Assembly: GCA_907165065.1 (NCBI GenBank)
Contig: OU015529.1
Location: forward strand, 11,166,554 to 11,230,553
Length of the DNA: 64,000 nucleotides
Direction: 5' to 3'
DNA from: Caprimulgus europaeus
Lineage: Eukaryota; Chordata; Aves; Caprimulgiformes; Caprimulgidae
Shown: in pieces, positions 22,313-33,560 of the stretch
Layout: each line of letters opens with the position of its first letter
Position numbering within the stretch: the first letter of the stretch is position 1
Translations under genes and position numbers: made by a program
Notes under the pieces: model-generated
Told to the model about the DNA's origin: nothing
Databases searched by the model: none
The model's input: only the letters and a program-made list of their open reading frames with translations

Positions 22313-25300
22313 AACCTGATTTATTAAAATAAATGTACACTGTTTTTCATAACTTGTTTTTAAAAGCAAACTCCACAAATTTGTTGGTACATTAGATTTC
22401 CATGTGACTTGATATGGTGAGCAGAGTTATGAGCCTGGACCAGAGCATTAGGCTCTGGCTGAAATCTTTGGAGGTTAGAGTAGCAGAATACAGGGTTTCT
22501 AGGTTGTAAATTGAATTTTTTTCAGCTTTATTGTTTGATCAAATTTGGACAGGTTGGTTACGTTGCGTTTTTTTCACAGGTATGGCAAAAGACATTGACA
22601 AGAGTTTATTCTGTGCCCAAATATAAATGGCATCTACAGAGGGTGAGGGAAAAGTCAGCGTTCAGAGAAATGAAGACCAGGACTCTTCACAATCAAACCA
22701 GTGTAATGTATTTTCCCTTCACCACGATTTCAGCAATGACAAAATAATGTTTTTGGTTGAAATTACGCACAGTGTGTCTGTCTTGGATGGACAGGTAGAA
22801 AGGCATAATGTGTAAAACTTCATCTCCAAACTGTGGCCAAAATTGTCACTAATTGACAATGGGGAATGGCAAATTCAGTCTCAGTGCTGTCAGCTGTGTT
22901 TGCAGTAGGTGTAGTTGTATACCGAATTATTAGACAAGGACATTTATCTCCCATGTCCTCATTCAAGGTGTTACACAAGTCAGAGCAGTACCCAACTGCC
23001 AAGAGTTCTGACTAGAAGGTTAAATCATAGGTTGGATGCTGGAACAGAAAGTCAGAGATAAAATTTCATGATAACACATGCTTTAGTCATTTGTATTTCA
23101 CTGCTGCAGGGACTGCAACAGAGTCCTTTTACTTTCTGATCTGTTGATGTACCTTTTTAATTAATAAGGTACTACCCTTTTTTAGATCTCAGTCTTGTTC
23201 TTCAGGCTCCTTTTCCCATGTAATAAGAAAGATTAATCAACTGAGACTGTTGATGAAGACCTGGCACAATGCCTAGCTAAAGCAAATGAATAAAGCTTCA
23301 AAGGACTAGTATCTGAGAGGTTTATAACAGAGATGAGCAGGATTTGAGGGTATTTTTATATTGGAAAATACTGATTTTTCCTTTTCTAACACAGGTAACC
23401 TGTTACTAGATGCCTGGTATACAGGAGATAGAGAGTGTCTCTGCACATCATCATAGATGTTGGGCTGCAGAACAGTCTGGTAGGTTTGCATCAGCCTTTT
23501 TCACAGTTGGTATCACTTCAGTGCTCATAGTCATCCTTTGATTGACCTGTCTGTCAAGATATATTCACTTTACTGTGGCTTTCAGGTGAAAAGTCTCATT
23601 CTGTAAAAAAATTACTGCCGATCTTGAGGCAGCTTGCCTTCAATTTCATGTGCCTGTTCTTTCAATAAGCTGATGTGGAAATGATCCAAAGCTTGATTTT
23701 GACACACTAAACAGCCAAAGATTTTCTTATGCTCTGGAAGTATATTTTCTTTGTTTTTTGTTTTTAAATTTCTTTTCATTTGCAGAAATAGCTTCATTTC
23801 TAGTGAAAAGGAAAACAAAGTGTGAAATTAGGCAAAATTTTATCTGCTTCTTGGGAGATTTTCAGCTTAAAAATTGTCATGTCTTTTCTCTTGTATCCTT
23901 ATATAGAAGGAAGAAAGAAAAGCTTTAAAATTTGATAAGTTTGGATGCAAAAATGTATTCCCTCTAAGTTTTTCTTCTGGTCACGTATGATTAGGAAGGA
24001 AAAGTGACAAATAATGTGAAAACTGCATCCCTTTTCTCTGGTTTCAGTGGGACTTGGTGATTCTATTGCAAATGTTAAACAGAGAATAGAAATGTCAGCT
24101 TGGTCACAGATTCTGTGTGTTCAATTGCAGTGTAGACTGCTGGTAGTTTGCATGTGCAAACAGTTATTTTCTTTTCTGTCTTGCTGGTTTTCTTTCATGC
24201 ATAGGGCAAGACTACTCCTGGTCTTGGTGAGAACAACTCTCGTTTCCAACAACGTGAGTCATGGTCTTCCCAAGGTCAGCCTGATCTCTCATATGTTCTC
24301 CAACTCCACTGCAGCAATTTGCTGTTGTCTGGTCAGAACATGATACCTCAACTGGTCCAATTTGTTGTCCTCCTAAAGGACTGACCCTAGCCCTGAAAAA
24401 ATAAGGGAATAAGTCCACTGCTTTCAGCTGAAGAAAGTAGACCTGGTTTGAAGTTTCTAATTCAGTCTTTTTAGCAGAATCTGTCATTATTTTGAATTCT
24501 ATCCAAGACTCCAGCAGCTTCAAAGAGAAGTGTCAGGTACATGCAGTGCAAAGCTACTGCTATGCAACTCAATGTACAACATAACATGTCTGAGAGGAAT
24601 ATTGATTTTTCACAGAACATGAAAAACGGAAAAATAGGAAAACACTTTGGCATGACCTTGGCCTTCTGCACAAATAACCTGAAGTTTGTGTCTCAGCTTA
24701 CTTTTCTCATACTTATCTGAAGGCCTTTGTGGAGCTTTTTTAAAGACAGTAATATCTGCTGCAACATGAAAGTGATTTAGCTGGTCCTTGCAGATTTAGG
24801 TTGCTATTTCATTTTGATGCAACATTTTTCCCTATGTGAATTGAGATGTATTCTGGGGCATATTTTAAGCTCATCTGAAACTCATTTTAACATCACATAA
24901 TCAAATGTTTGTCTCCCACTTGAGTACTGTTTGTTTTGACATCCTATTTAAGGGATTCTGGGAAAGAAGCAAAAAGGGCAGGAAGAGAGATAGGCCTGAA
25001 GAAAACAAGTCTAGTAAGACTGGATACTTAGCAAAGTACTTGAGTACTGCCATCACTAGGCTCCTCAGGCTACAGTTATGTCATACTTTAAGCTAATCTA
25101 GGTGTAGGCAGCTGCAATCCCACCCTGTTCACGCTTTTTAACCTCCTGGAAGTTATGGCAGCAAAATCTCTGTGTTGGACAGCAGGGAAGCCTTCCTTAC
25201 TATTCAGAAAGCTGACATGAGAAACAGAAGATCTCTAGACAGCTCGGATATCTGAAATATGATTGTAGAGAACTGGTTCCCTAACTGAAGTAAAGAAAAA

Positions 25301-25718
25301 ATATTTTTCTTAGAGTTTGGAATAAGTCCATATAGTGCCCTTTATATCTAATGTAGCGTCAGCACTACTAAAAAAACCCTCAGCTGCATTATTTTCAAAC
25401 ATGGTTTCCATGAGTTAGTGTGCTAAACTCATAATTAGAAATGTAATCAAGAGACTATCATACTTTTTGGTACAGCAAAGCAGCCATAAATGCCATGAAA
25501 ATTAATGATGCTCTTGAGTCCTGGAGACCCTTCCAATATTGTCAAAGGTCATTTGTGTTTACATCTCCACTAATGTATCCAGTTATTGTTATGATGAATG
25601 AAATGTGCATTTCTGAAGTTCACGCTGTAGATCTTCCAATGCCTCGAATGAAGTACTCTAGATGTAGACAAGCATCACAGAGAAGTCCCCAGGTAAGTTA
25701 GAAAGGATGGCAGAGGGT
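22313..25718. other. Unique noncoding DNA
   Basis: About 3.4 kb of AT-rich sequence. No exon, RNA gene or recognisable repeat family. Open frames reach at most 103 codons and overlap on opposite strands around 24.05-24.52 kb without a family resemblance. Confidence 0.5.
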
Positions 25719-26220
25719 CTATCCTGGTTTTTGCTAGGATAGAGTAAATTTTCTTCTTCTTAGTAGCTAGAAAACACTGTGTTTTGGTTTCAGTATGGGA
25801 TTTGTTATAAGAAGAATGTTGATAACATACAAGGACACATTTGTTTAGTTTGCAAGTGCAAAGAATTGGGGGAAGGGGGGTGGGGGGAATACTAATTGGC
25901 AAAACCCAAAACTGGCATTTGTATAAGCCGATGAAATATTCCATATCATATTGAGTCATGTTCAGTATATTAACAACGGTTAACCAGATAGCAGGAAGCT
26001 CACTCTTCTGGGATTGTGGTTTTGAATTCAGGGTGCTTTTTCACTCCTCTGGGGTTGCTATCAGCAAAAAACAATTATTAAATTGTTCTTATATCAACCT
26101 ACAAGTCTCCTTACTTTTACTCCTCCAATTCTCTCCCTGTTCCCTGGCTGAGGAGAAGGGCGGTAGGAGGTGCAAGCTGCTGTGTGGAGTTTGACTGCCA
26201 GCCAAGAACAGAACCACTGT
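25719..26220 (+). mobile_element. Solo LTR of an avian ERVL-type endogenous retrovirus
   Basis: The plus strand starts 'tcctggtttttgctaggata' and 'gagtaaattttcttcttctt', then 'agtagctag' and 'gttgataaca'. This is the 5' end of a very common neoavian LTR family. Later landmarks are in the right order: 'gaaatattccatatcatatt', 'gagtcatgttcag' followed by a decayed TATA region (25964-25973), an ATTAAA polyadenylation-like signal (26077-26082), 'atatcaacctacaagtctcc', 'cttttactcctccaattctc', and the terminal 'gccagccaagaacagaacca'. It measures about 500 bp, close to full LTR length. No internal retroviral sequence flanks it, so it is a solo LTR left by recombination, considerably diverged. Class assignment is from memory of the family. 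The exact ends are uncertain by a few bases and I saw no clear target-site duplication. Confidence 0.8.
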
Positions 26221-27359
26221 TGGTGCTGAGAGAGCATTTAATCTATGTCTGGTTCAGGTACCATTCAGCTTCTGTTGTCTTCATGTTACTGGAGACTGCA
26301 ACATAAAGTTTTATCTCAGCATATAAAAGAATGGAATTTTGTGTAAATTTGAGTAATATGAACCTTAACACTAAGTTCTGGGGCACTACATTGATTTATC
26401 TATATGGAATTAATAGCTATACGTTTCTTCATGTAGGTTTGTTTCTAGAGGCTATGGTTGTGGAATACTAAAATGAGTGGAGGAAAGAATATAAATCTGA
26501 TGATGAATTCTTTTTGGATGCTAAATCAATAACTGTAGTTGTGTAGAATAAATGCATTGCATCAGTTAGGCTTTATTTTGTAGCATAATGAGAGAGTAAA
26601 GAAATAAATGAAAATTGAAAAGTAAAAGCTTCCTGTAAAAGATTCAAAAGGCAACACCTCTGTTTTCAAGGTTGGATGTGGAACACAGACTTAACATTTT
26701 ATGTTGAAAAGCACAATTGCAAATTATTTATAAGGCTAGCTTAAAAGTAGAGATGGAAAGATGGACATAATCAAGCACTAAATCTGCCGTTATCATCTTA
26801 CCACTTGGCTTAGGTCCTGCTAATAAATCAATAGCAATCCCTAAACTAAACAGAAACATCAGAAAGAAATGTGAGCTGAGTGGAGGATGGAGAAAACATC
26901 TCTTCAGAGATTATTTTTTTTAATTTAGTGCTGAAACAAACAGTACAAATGAGCAAAAATAAATAACCTTCTACACCCTTTCTGCCCTCTTTGTAAACTT
27001 TTGGGACCACAGCATCCGCCAGAGTATCACTCAGCTTTTATTTCTCTGACCTTCAGAGAAATCCTGGCCAGTGTGCTAAAAAAAAATAAAATAAAATAAT
27101 AAAAAAAATCAATATTTCTCACCTGGAGGATTACTTATCTTCCCACAGCTGCACACCTCTGAGTGTGTGCTCTTTCTGTTCTTGAGTCTCTTTCCTTTCT
27201 CCTTCTTTGCATTTTACTAAAAAAATAAATAAAAGAAAATCTAGTTTGAGCAAGAAAAGAGGGTGTCTTCAGCTGTGCTGCCTGTGACCAGGAAGGCAGC
27301 TATGTCTTAAATAGCCTGTTAGTGATGTATGTTTACCCAGCTCTAGGCAGCTGATAAGG
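26221..27359. other. Unique noncoding DNA with A-rich stretches
   Basis: AT-rich. A-rich low complexity occurs at about 27078-27108 (AAAATA units) and again near 27220-27240. No gene or repeat family recognised. Confidence 0.5.
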
Positions 27360-27605
27360 ATGTGTACTGAACCCCATTCTCGATTACATAGACAATTTAT
27401 GCAGCAGTCTGCAGAAGCAGCACATTTATCTTTTCTGTCTTCCTCGCTCTCTAAGTATTTGTCTTATTTTGTCTCCAAGAAAACATATTCATACTCATAA
27501 GAGAGATCAACAGCAGCAGCTTCAGCACCTCATTTTGGCTAACATTATCTCGAAAGATGATAATTAATGCCACCTTCATTACAAACAGAAAAGAGGCAAT
27601 GAAGG
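27360..27605. promoter_or_regulatory. Possible conserved noncoding element
   Basis: Contains an inverted pair of GATA-like words, ATTATC (27544-27549) and GATAAT (27558-27563), running into TAATTAATGCC (27561-27571). A 'caatttatgcagcag' word lies near 27390. No repeats. Inference from motif content only. Confidence 0.25.
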
Positions 27606-30600
27606 GGCAACATCACAAGAATTTCTCTAAACCCAAAGAAAAAGCTAGCCCTAAAATGAAAGCTTTCCTTATTTCTATAAGTTTTCAATGTTTTAACTAT
27701 CTGGGGTTTTGTTAGTTTGCTTGTTTTGGGTTTTTTTTGTTAGTTTTTTTTCCTGTAGCTTTAATTAGAATGTTATTAAAAGAAGCACTTGCTTCTTTGG
27801 AACTTGGAACTAAACTGACCAAGGTTTCAGCTCAAAATATCAACCTTGCTTGAAGGATGAGATATTCGATCCAGCTCTTTTGATCCTCTGCCATTTTTTT
27901 GTTATACTAAAATTAATGCAATAATGTACTCCACTGGATTACAGTGGGAATTTGGGGGCTTAATCATGTTTAAACTGTTTTTATAGTCTCAGCTGGATGC
28001 CTGCAATTTGGAACTTTCCCTAACCATAAAGCAGAATGTTACCTTCAGAAGAGGAAACTTGCTTTTGCAACTACTGACATTATTTTAAAGTAGTACTGAT
28101 ATGGCATCTCAAACAGTTCTAAAGCAGCCACCTGAATTTCCTCAACAGCCTGGGTAACTGCTGTTTAAGTAAAATTACCCTCAAGTCAAGGAAATTCTAG
28201 CAGGAAAGCAGTCATACCACAGAGCTATATGATACTATTAGCCAAAAGTCCTCTTTATCTCCAGTTTAATAAAACACTATCACGGTCTAAAAGATTGTTT
28301 GCAACAGGGCATCATCTGACCTTTGAAATTTTAAGCCAATAGCAATGGGCCTAGATTTGTTAAGTCTTCCCAATAATTCCCATCACCAAAAATCTATTCC
28401 AGGGACCATTGCCATCCATGGGAAGTTATGAGTGGGCTTTTACTTGAGTTTTTATAAATGAAGACCATAAATCTTTAACGTACAAATCGCATATTTAAGA
28501 ATTATTATCACAACTATTGAGACTCGAAGATGAAGGATATGAAATTTAAAAGTTTTGTGCTTTTTAATTGTGCTTGACATGGCAGCTTTGACATGCTCTT
28601 GACAGTTGCTGCAATGCTTTCCTTTCTTCCTTTCTATTTTGACTTATTTCCCAGTTAAAAGTAACCACCATGCAAAGGTTTCAAACCTGTATTTCCTATT
28701 TTGTTAAACATGTCAAGTTGTGACAGAGGTGTACGTTTCTAACCTGAGTCTTGAGGATGCAGAAGTTTGATGCAAATAGCCTTAATTATATGCATCATAT
28801 TTGAATAGCAAACTCCTTGGCAAAGTAGTGCTCTTCCAGCTGGTTTTTATCACACAGTCACACAGATGTGGAGAAGTCAAACCTTCCATCCATCCCCAAG
28901 GATGTTGCAGACACTGAATGATCACTGAATTCAGATGTAGTTGTCTTTAGGTGCTTGGTTGGAAGCTGCCAGGTATTTTGAACATAGTGTATTATACTGG
29001 CTGTATGTGTCCCCCTATATCTACTGTAGGAAATGCACATCTTTTACATGTGTGTCAGCTTAACTGTACTTCTGAGGGTAATGGTGTCTGTCTTTAAGAT
29101 CAGCTTGTACAAAATGCTTTTTCATCAGGCTATTCTTTGTATGTGGAAAGGCTTAGAGCTTTCACAGCTACTAATTCCATATGTTATTTTTCATCCACTG
29201 TTAAATGTTAGCCCAGTGAGTATTTGAAGGAATAGTGAGGGAACCCTCAGGTTATTTGTTCATTTCTTGACAGTGTAAAAGTCAGTGCTTTGTCCTTATT
29301 TGGCTTCTGATCTATTGAAGCCATGACTCTGCTGTAATACCTAGCTATGGAGTCTGCCTCCCTAGGCTGGCTACAAAGAGCGGCTACAAGCTTCGGAGAA
29401 CCTTAGTGCTACCTGTCAAGTAGGTGCTTAACTTCTTCCATGAAAATTGAAACCTTTTTTCTTATCCTTACTGAAGCTCATGGTCCTTCCCAAGATTAGC
29501 AATGAAAATGAGAAAGACATGATGTGAGTTAATCCTTTTTGTGGTGGCGTTGGCTGCATATACCAGATGGATCTTGTTTTTCCAAAGCACAATCTGGACA
29601 GAGGTAAGATTTGGGAACCTGCTTGAGTGAATCAGCCAAGCACAATGCAAATTGATATTAAATGTAGAATCAAATTAGTTTAGTATGTTTTCCTTAAAAA
29701 AAAAAAAAAAAAGTTTTAATTTTCACCAAGAATTTTTCATTGAAAGCTCAGATTAATATTTTGGAATTTAGATTCTGGGTAATTTTTTTCCTGGCAAAAG
29801 TCCACTTTCTACCTGACTGTGATGAATATCTATAAAACACCCTCAAAATATAAAGTATTATTCAGATGTGAGATTTCATTGCCGACCACCTTCAGGCACA
29901 TGTACATTACCATCTTTTCTTGGGTTAGAGGTGTGCTTTGGAAGCAAATTCCACTTACCATACTTTAGTTCACACCGAAGACCATTTTCAGAAGATGTGA
30001 ACTAGGACACCATCTGAAGTAAATCTCCCCCAAAATAAGCTCAGTGAAGATGTCAAGTGCTCAGTACCAGCTATTTTTCTCTACAGATCCATTCCCACTG
30101 GAGTGAGTATAGACATCATTCAAACCAATAAAAAGATTTAATAGTTTATGTCCAGTTAACACAAATATCCACTAATGTGAAGCTTTGTCCAGGCTAACCT
30201 CATCTTTCAAGTTGCCAAAACCTGTCCAGCTGTTTCAAAACTTGCTTATCAGATTTCCCATGTCTGTGTTCCTAGACAGAAATACCTTCAGAGTTGCAGT
30301 GTCTCATTTTTGGTTCTGATTCTGGCTGAAGCCCAGAAATGCATAAGGAATGCAAAACGAGGAGGAAAGCTCCATCAAGGTTAAACCACTCAGTTTAAAA
30401 CCATTCATATGCAGGTTAGAACTGTATCCTTGCAGATTCCTTTACAAAAGTGCAGTAACTTGAAGGAAAATTAGACAGAGATCTTTAGTGTCCATCTCTG
30501 ATACGCTCTCTGTTAATTAGAACATCATGCTGTAAGTTGCATGGGCTTGTATTGCTATTAACACACCCTGCACAAGCCAGTCTTAACTCTGCATCTCTGC

Positions 30601-32940
30601 AATGTGCTCTACACTACAGCTTAGAATAATCGTAGGATGTTTTTGCTGAACTTGTTTAAGCTTTTATGAACTCCGTGTGGTTTTAACGAACAGAACAATG
30701 CAGTTGAACCAGAGCAGAATACACATGAAGAATATTACAGAAAGGCTGAGAAGTGTTTACATTTGTAGTGTTTTGGCTTGTTTCCTTCTGCCTTACTGTT
30801 TCTCCTTTTGTTTGTTTTTATTATGTTTTTTTTTTCACTCCCAGAGAAAACTGCTTGGGTGCCTTAATATGTTCAGCATCTCATAGCACAGATATATGCT
30901 TTCATTCCCTGATTGCACCAAGCTGACACAGACACAGAGATTTTATAGTCAGATGTAACATATTAAACTGGTATAATACAATTCTCCCTTTATAGGATGA
31001 GAAATACTCACTGCCATCTTTGGAGCACCTGCTCTGACTTGTTGTCTGTAGAAGCTTGTCCTGCTGTATCAAATAAACTGTGTGTTTTGGGACACTAGTC
31101 ACTCAAGCTGAGTGCCTAAAATGTGGCTATGTATCATTAACTTATTGCCCATAAATGGCCCGCTATACGTGTAAATGTCTGTGGACAGTCCCACGTGTTT
31201 AATCTGCTTCCTTTATCATTCAAAGATATTATCTCTGGCCTGGCCTAAGCTTTTCTGTGATTATACTCTAGCATAAGAGTGTTTCCCATGACCTTCATTT
31301 TGGAATTAAGGCATCGGAGAGACCTCAACATTTCTAAAATATTGTTGCCAAACCAAGCCAGAAAAGGGACCACAACCACAGATGGGAGGCTGCAGAATAA
31401 CAGTGCATGTTGGCCAAGCAAATAGGAAACCCTGAAATACAAATACAATATTATCAAAATCAGATTAGATGTGAAGACTTTTCATGTAGATGACTCACTA
31501 TATGTTCACTTTAGATTAACTACACTTGCATAGATGTAATTTAAAAAATTGAACTAAAATATTAATGTACTGATAATTATATTTAAAGTTAAAGCCAAGA
31601 AATTCCTTATAAAGGCATCTTTGCCTACAGATAACTTTAGATCCCCCCTTTAGAGAGATGCCCAGAAGATATTTTGTCACAGCTACAACTGCGAGAATGG
31701 TCTCTGGAAAAAAGTTACTAGAGTCATATATCATGACTTCTGTGTAGCAGCAAGGAAGCCATTGGTGTTGTTTAACTTTAGCTACTCTTATGCTGATTTT
31801 ATGCAAGTGCATTGTTCTGGCAGTACCGCTATAGGTCTGACTCCTTTTATTTTGCAAGTATCTCAGCATGTATTTATATTATTTTTAAAAGCCAAAAAAT
31901 TTAAGAGAGAGGGAAGCTCAAAAAGATCATGTCAGTACGCTAGTGTTAAATTGGACACACTCAAGTGGTTGCAGAAGAAACAAAAATACAAGATTTCTCT
32001 TACTGACACAATCTGCTTTTTAAGACTCTTTCCAAAATAAAGGGCTTCAGTGAAAGATTAGGAAGCTGTGCAAATAAATCAGGGTAACTTCACTGTTGCC
32101 AAAAAATAAAGGTGGTTAATACTGATCAAATATCTAGATAAACAAGCAAAATCATAATTTAAAAAAAAGTCAAAATTGGTGACGAACAAGAAGATTAATT
32201 CACCCTTTTTTATGTCTTAGCAAGATAGCAGAAGGAAAACATACAGCCAGCTCCCGTGTTCAGTAGTGTGTTTATAATTTCCAGATGCTAGGTGCTAGTT
32301 CCCTAAAATATGCCAACTTCATCACTTGAAGTTTTCTATCCATCCTCTTCTACGGCTAAGAACCCAGAGGATTTAGTGCTTTCCCTATGTTTTTCTGACC
32401 AACATCTGCTGTACCAAATAAATTGTGATAATTCATGACAGTTAGGACTCTTTGTCAAAAAACTGACTGGACAAGCAGGATGAGCTTGCTTACATTGTTT
32501 CTTTGGTCTTTCTTCCTTTTTGACAGTATGCTGCAAGTTTTCCAAAATGGAATTTGTCCCTGGACAGTCAGAATGACCCCTGGATGTTTGTGAAAATTTG
32601 AAATGTGGTGCCTTCTTTCATGTCACCAGTCTCTGTTTTTCAGCGCCCCTGTCAGTTGGTGTCCACAGTGATGCAGAGCTCTACGGAGGAGCCTTGCCTC
32701 TAGTGCCATACATCTCTGATGGTCCTTCTGGTTTCAGCTTTTTTAATGTTCATACCTCAGGTCAAATGCTTATTTGCCCAGATATGCTCTTTACTTCATT
32801 ATTCTAAAAATCATTCAGCCCCTTTAGAGCTGGTATTGTAGAGGCAGTGCCTGACTGTATCAGGCTGTAATAGGTGTTTGCACAGGAACAGGCACTTAGC
32901 TCAATAAAGCCACAGTGCCTTTTCCATTTCCCAAGACAAG
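27606..32940. other. Unique noncoding DNA
   Basis: About 5.3 kb. A G/T-biased tract lies at about 27700-27752 and a 17-base poly(A) run at 29696-29712. I inspected the sequence upstream of the poly(A) run for a retrocopied gene and saw none. Open frames reach 117 codons (31516-31869, minus strand) without recognisable domains or codon bias. No RNA genes seen. Confidence 0.5.
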
Positions 32941-33012
32941 ATCATAGAATCATAGAATCATAGAATGGTTTGGGTTGGAAGGGGCCTTTAAAGGTCGTCT
33001 AGTCTAACTCTC
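32941..33012 (-). mobile_element. CR1 LINE 3' tip
   Basis: Three overlapping ATCATAGAA-type units followed by 'tggtttgggttggaaggggc' and 'ctttaaaggtcgtctagtct' are the reverse complement of the CR1 3' terminus and tail. Similarity stops after about 70 bp, so only the extreme 3' end is present. It faces another CR1 fragment about 240 bp away in the opposite orientation. Confidence 0.9.
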
Positions 33013-33254
33013 AAGATCTAAAGGTTCTCCCAGAGCAGCGTCACGTTCACCTTTAAGGCTATTCTAATACAAACAGTAGTCTTTTGAGGAGGGAGGAAGG
33101 TGCATCCCAGAAGAGGAAAAAAGTGACTTCAAAATGAAGAGAAGCAACTATCTTCCTGAAAGAACCAGAAAAAACATTTGAGGAAAGTAAACGCTTCCCA
33201 TATGAACTCATGACCTCAACTGGCAGCAATAGTATTTGTGAAATATGCTTTAGA

Positions 33255-33560
33255 AGTCCCTTGGGGAGGGACTTTTATAAGGGCAGTTAATGACAGAACA
33301 AGGGGAAATGGCTTTAAGCTGAAAGAGGGTAGGTTTAGATTAGATACCAGGAAGAAATTCTTTCCTGTGAGGGTAGTGAGACACTGGCCCAGGTTGCCCA
33401 GAGAAGCTGTGGCTGCCCCCTCCCTGGAAGTGTTCCAGGCCAGGTTGGATGAGGCTTTGAGCAACCTGGTCTGGTGGAAGGTGTCCCTGCTCACGGCAGA
33501 GGGTTGGAACTAGGTGATCCTTAAAGTCCCCTCCAACCCAAACCTTTCTGTGATTTTATT
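33255..33560 (+). mobile_element. CR1 LINE 3' fragment
   Basis: The sense-strand 3' region of CR1 is present: 'gaaatggctttaagctgaaa', 'ttagattagataccaggaag', 'aaattctttcctgtgagggt', 'gcccagagaagctgtggctg', 'caacctggtctggtggaagg', 'tgatccttaaagtcccctcc' and the tail 'ctgtgatttta'. It is about 300 bp, 5' truncated, only moderately diverged, and closely related to the copy at 52.15-52.38 kb. An open frame of 91 codons crossing it follows from the low divergence of the repeat rather than from a gene. The tail octamers are decayed. Confidence 0.93.

Noticed and set aside
25868..25887. Canonical G-quadruplex
   Set aside because: Only three G runs separated by short loops; a fourth run is missing within reach.
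29696..29712. Poly(A) run as the tail of a processed pseudogene
   Set aside because: No coding-like sequence upstream, no flanking direct repeats recognised. The same holds for the runs at 5302, 6724, 36200 and 41333.
33216..33513. Pair of open frames of 91-92 codons on both strands
   Set aside because: They coincide with the CR1 3' fragment. The sequence is the conserved 3' region of the repeat, not a gene.
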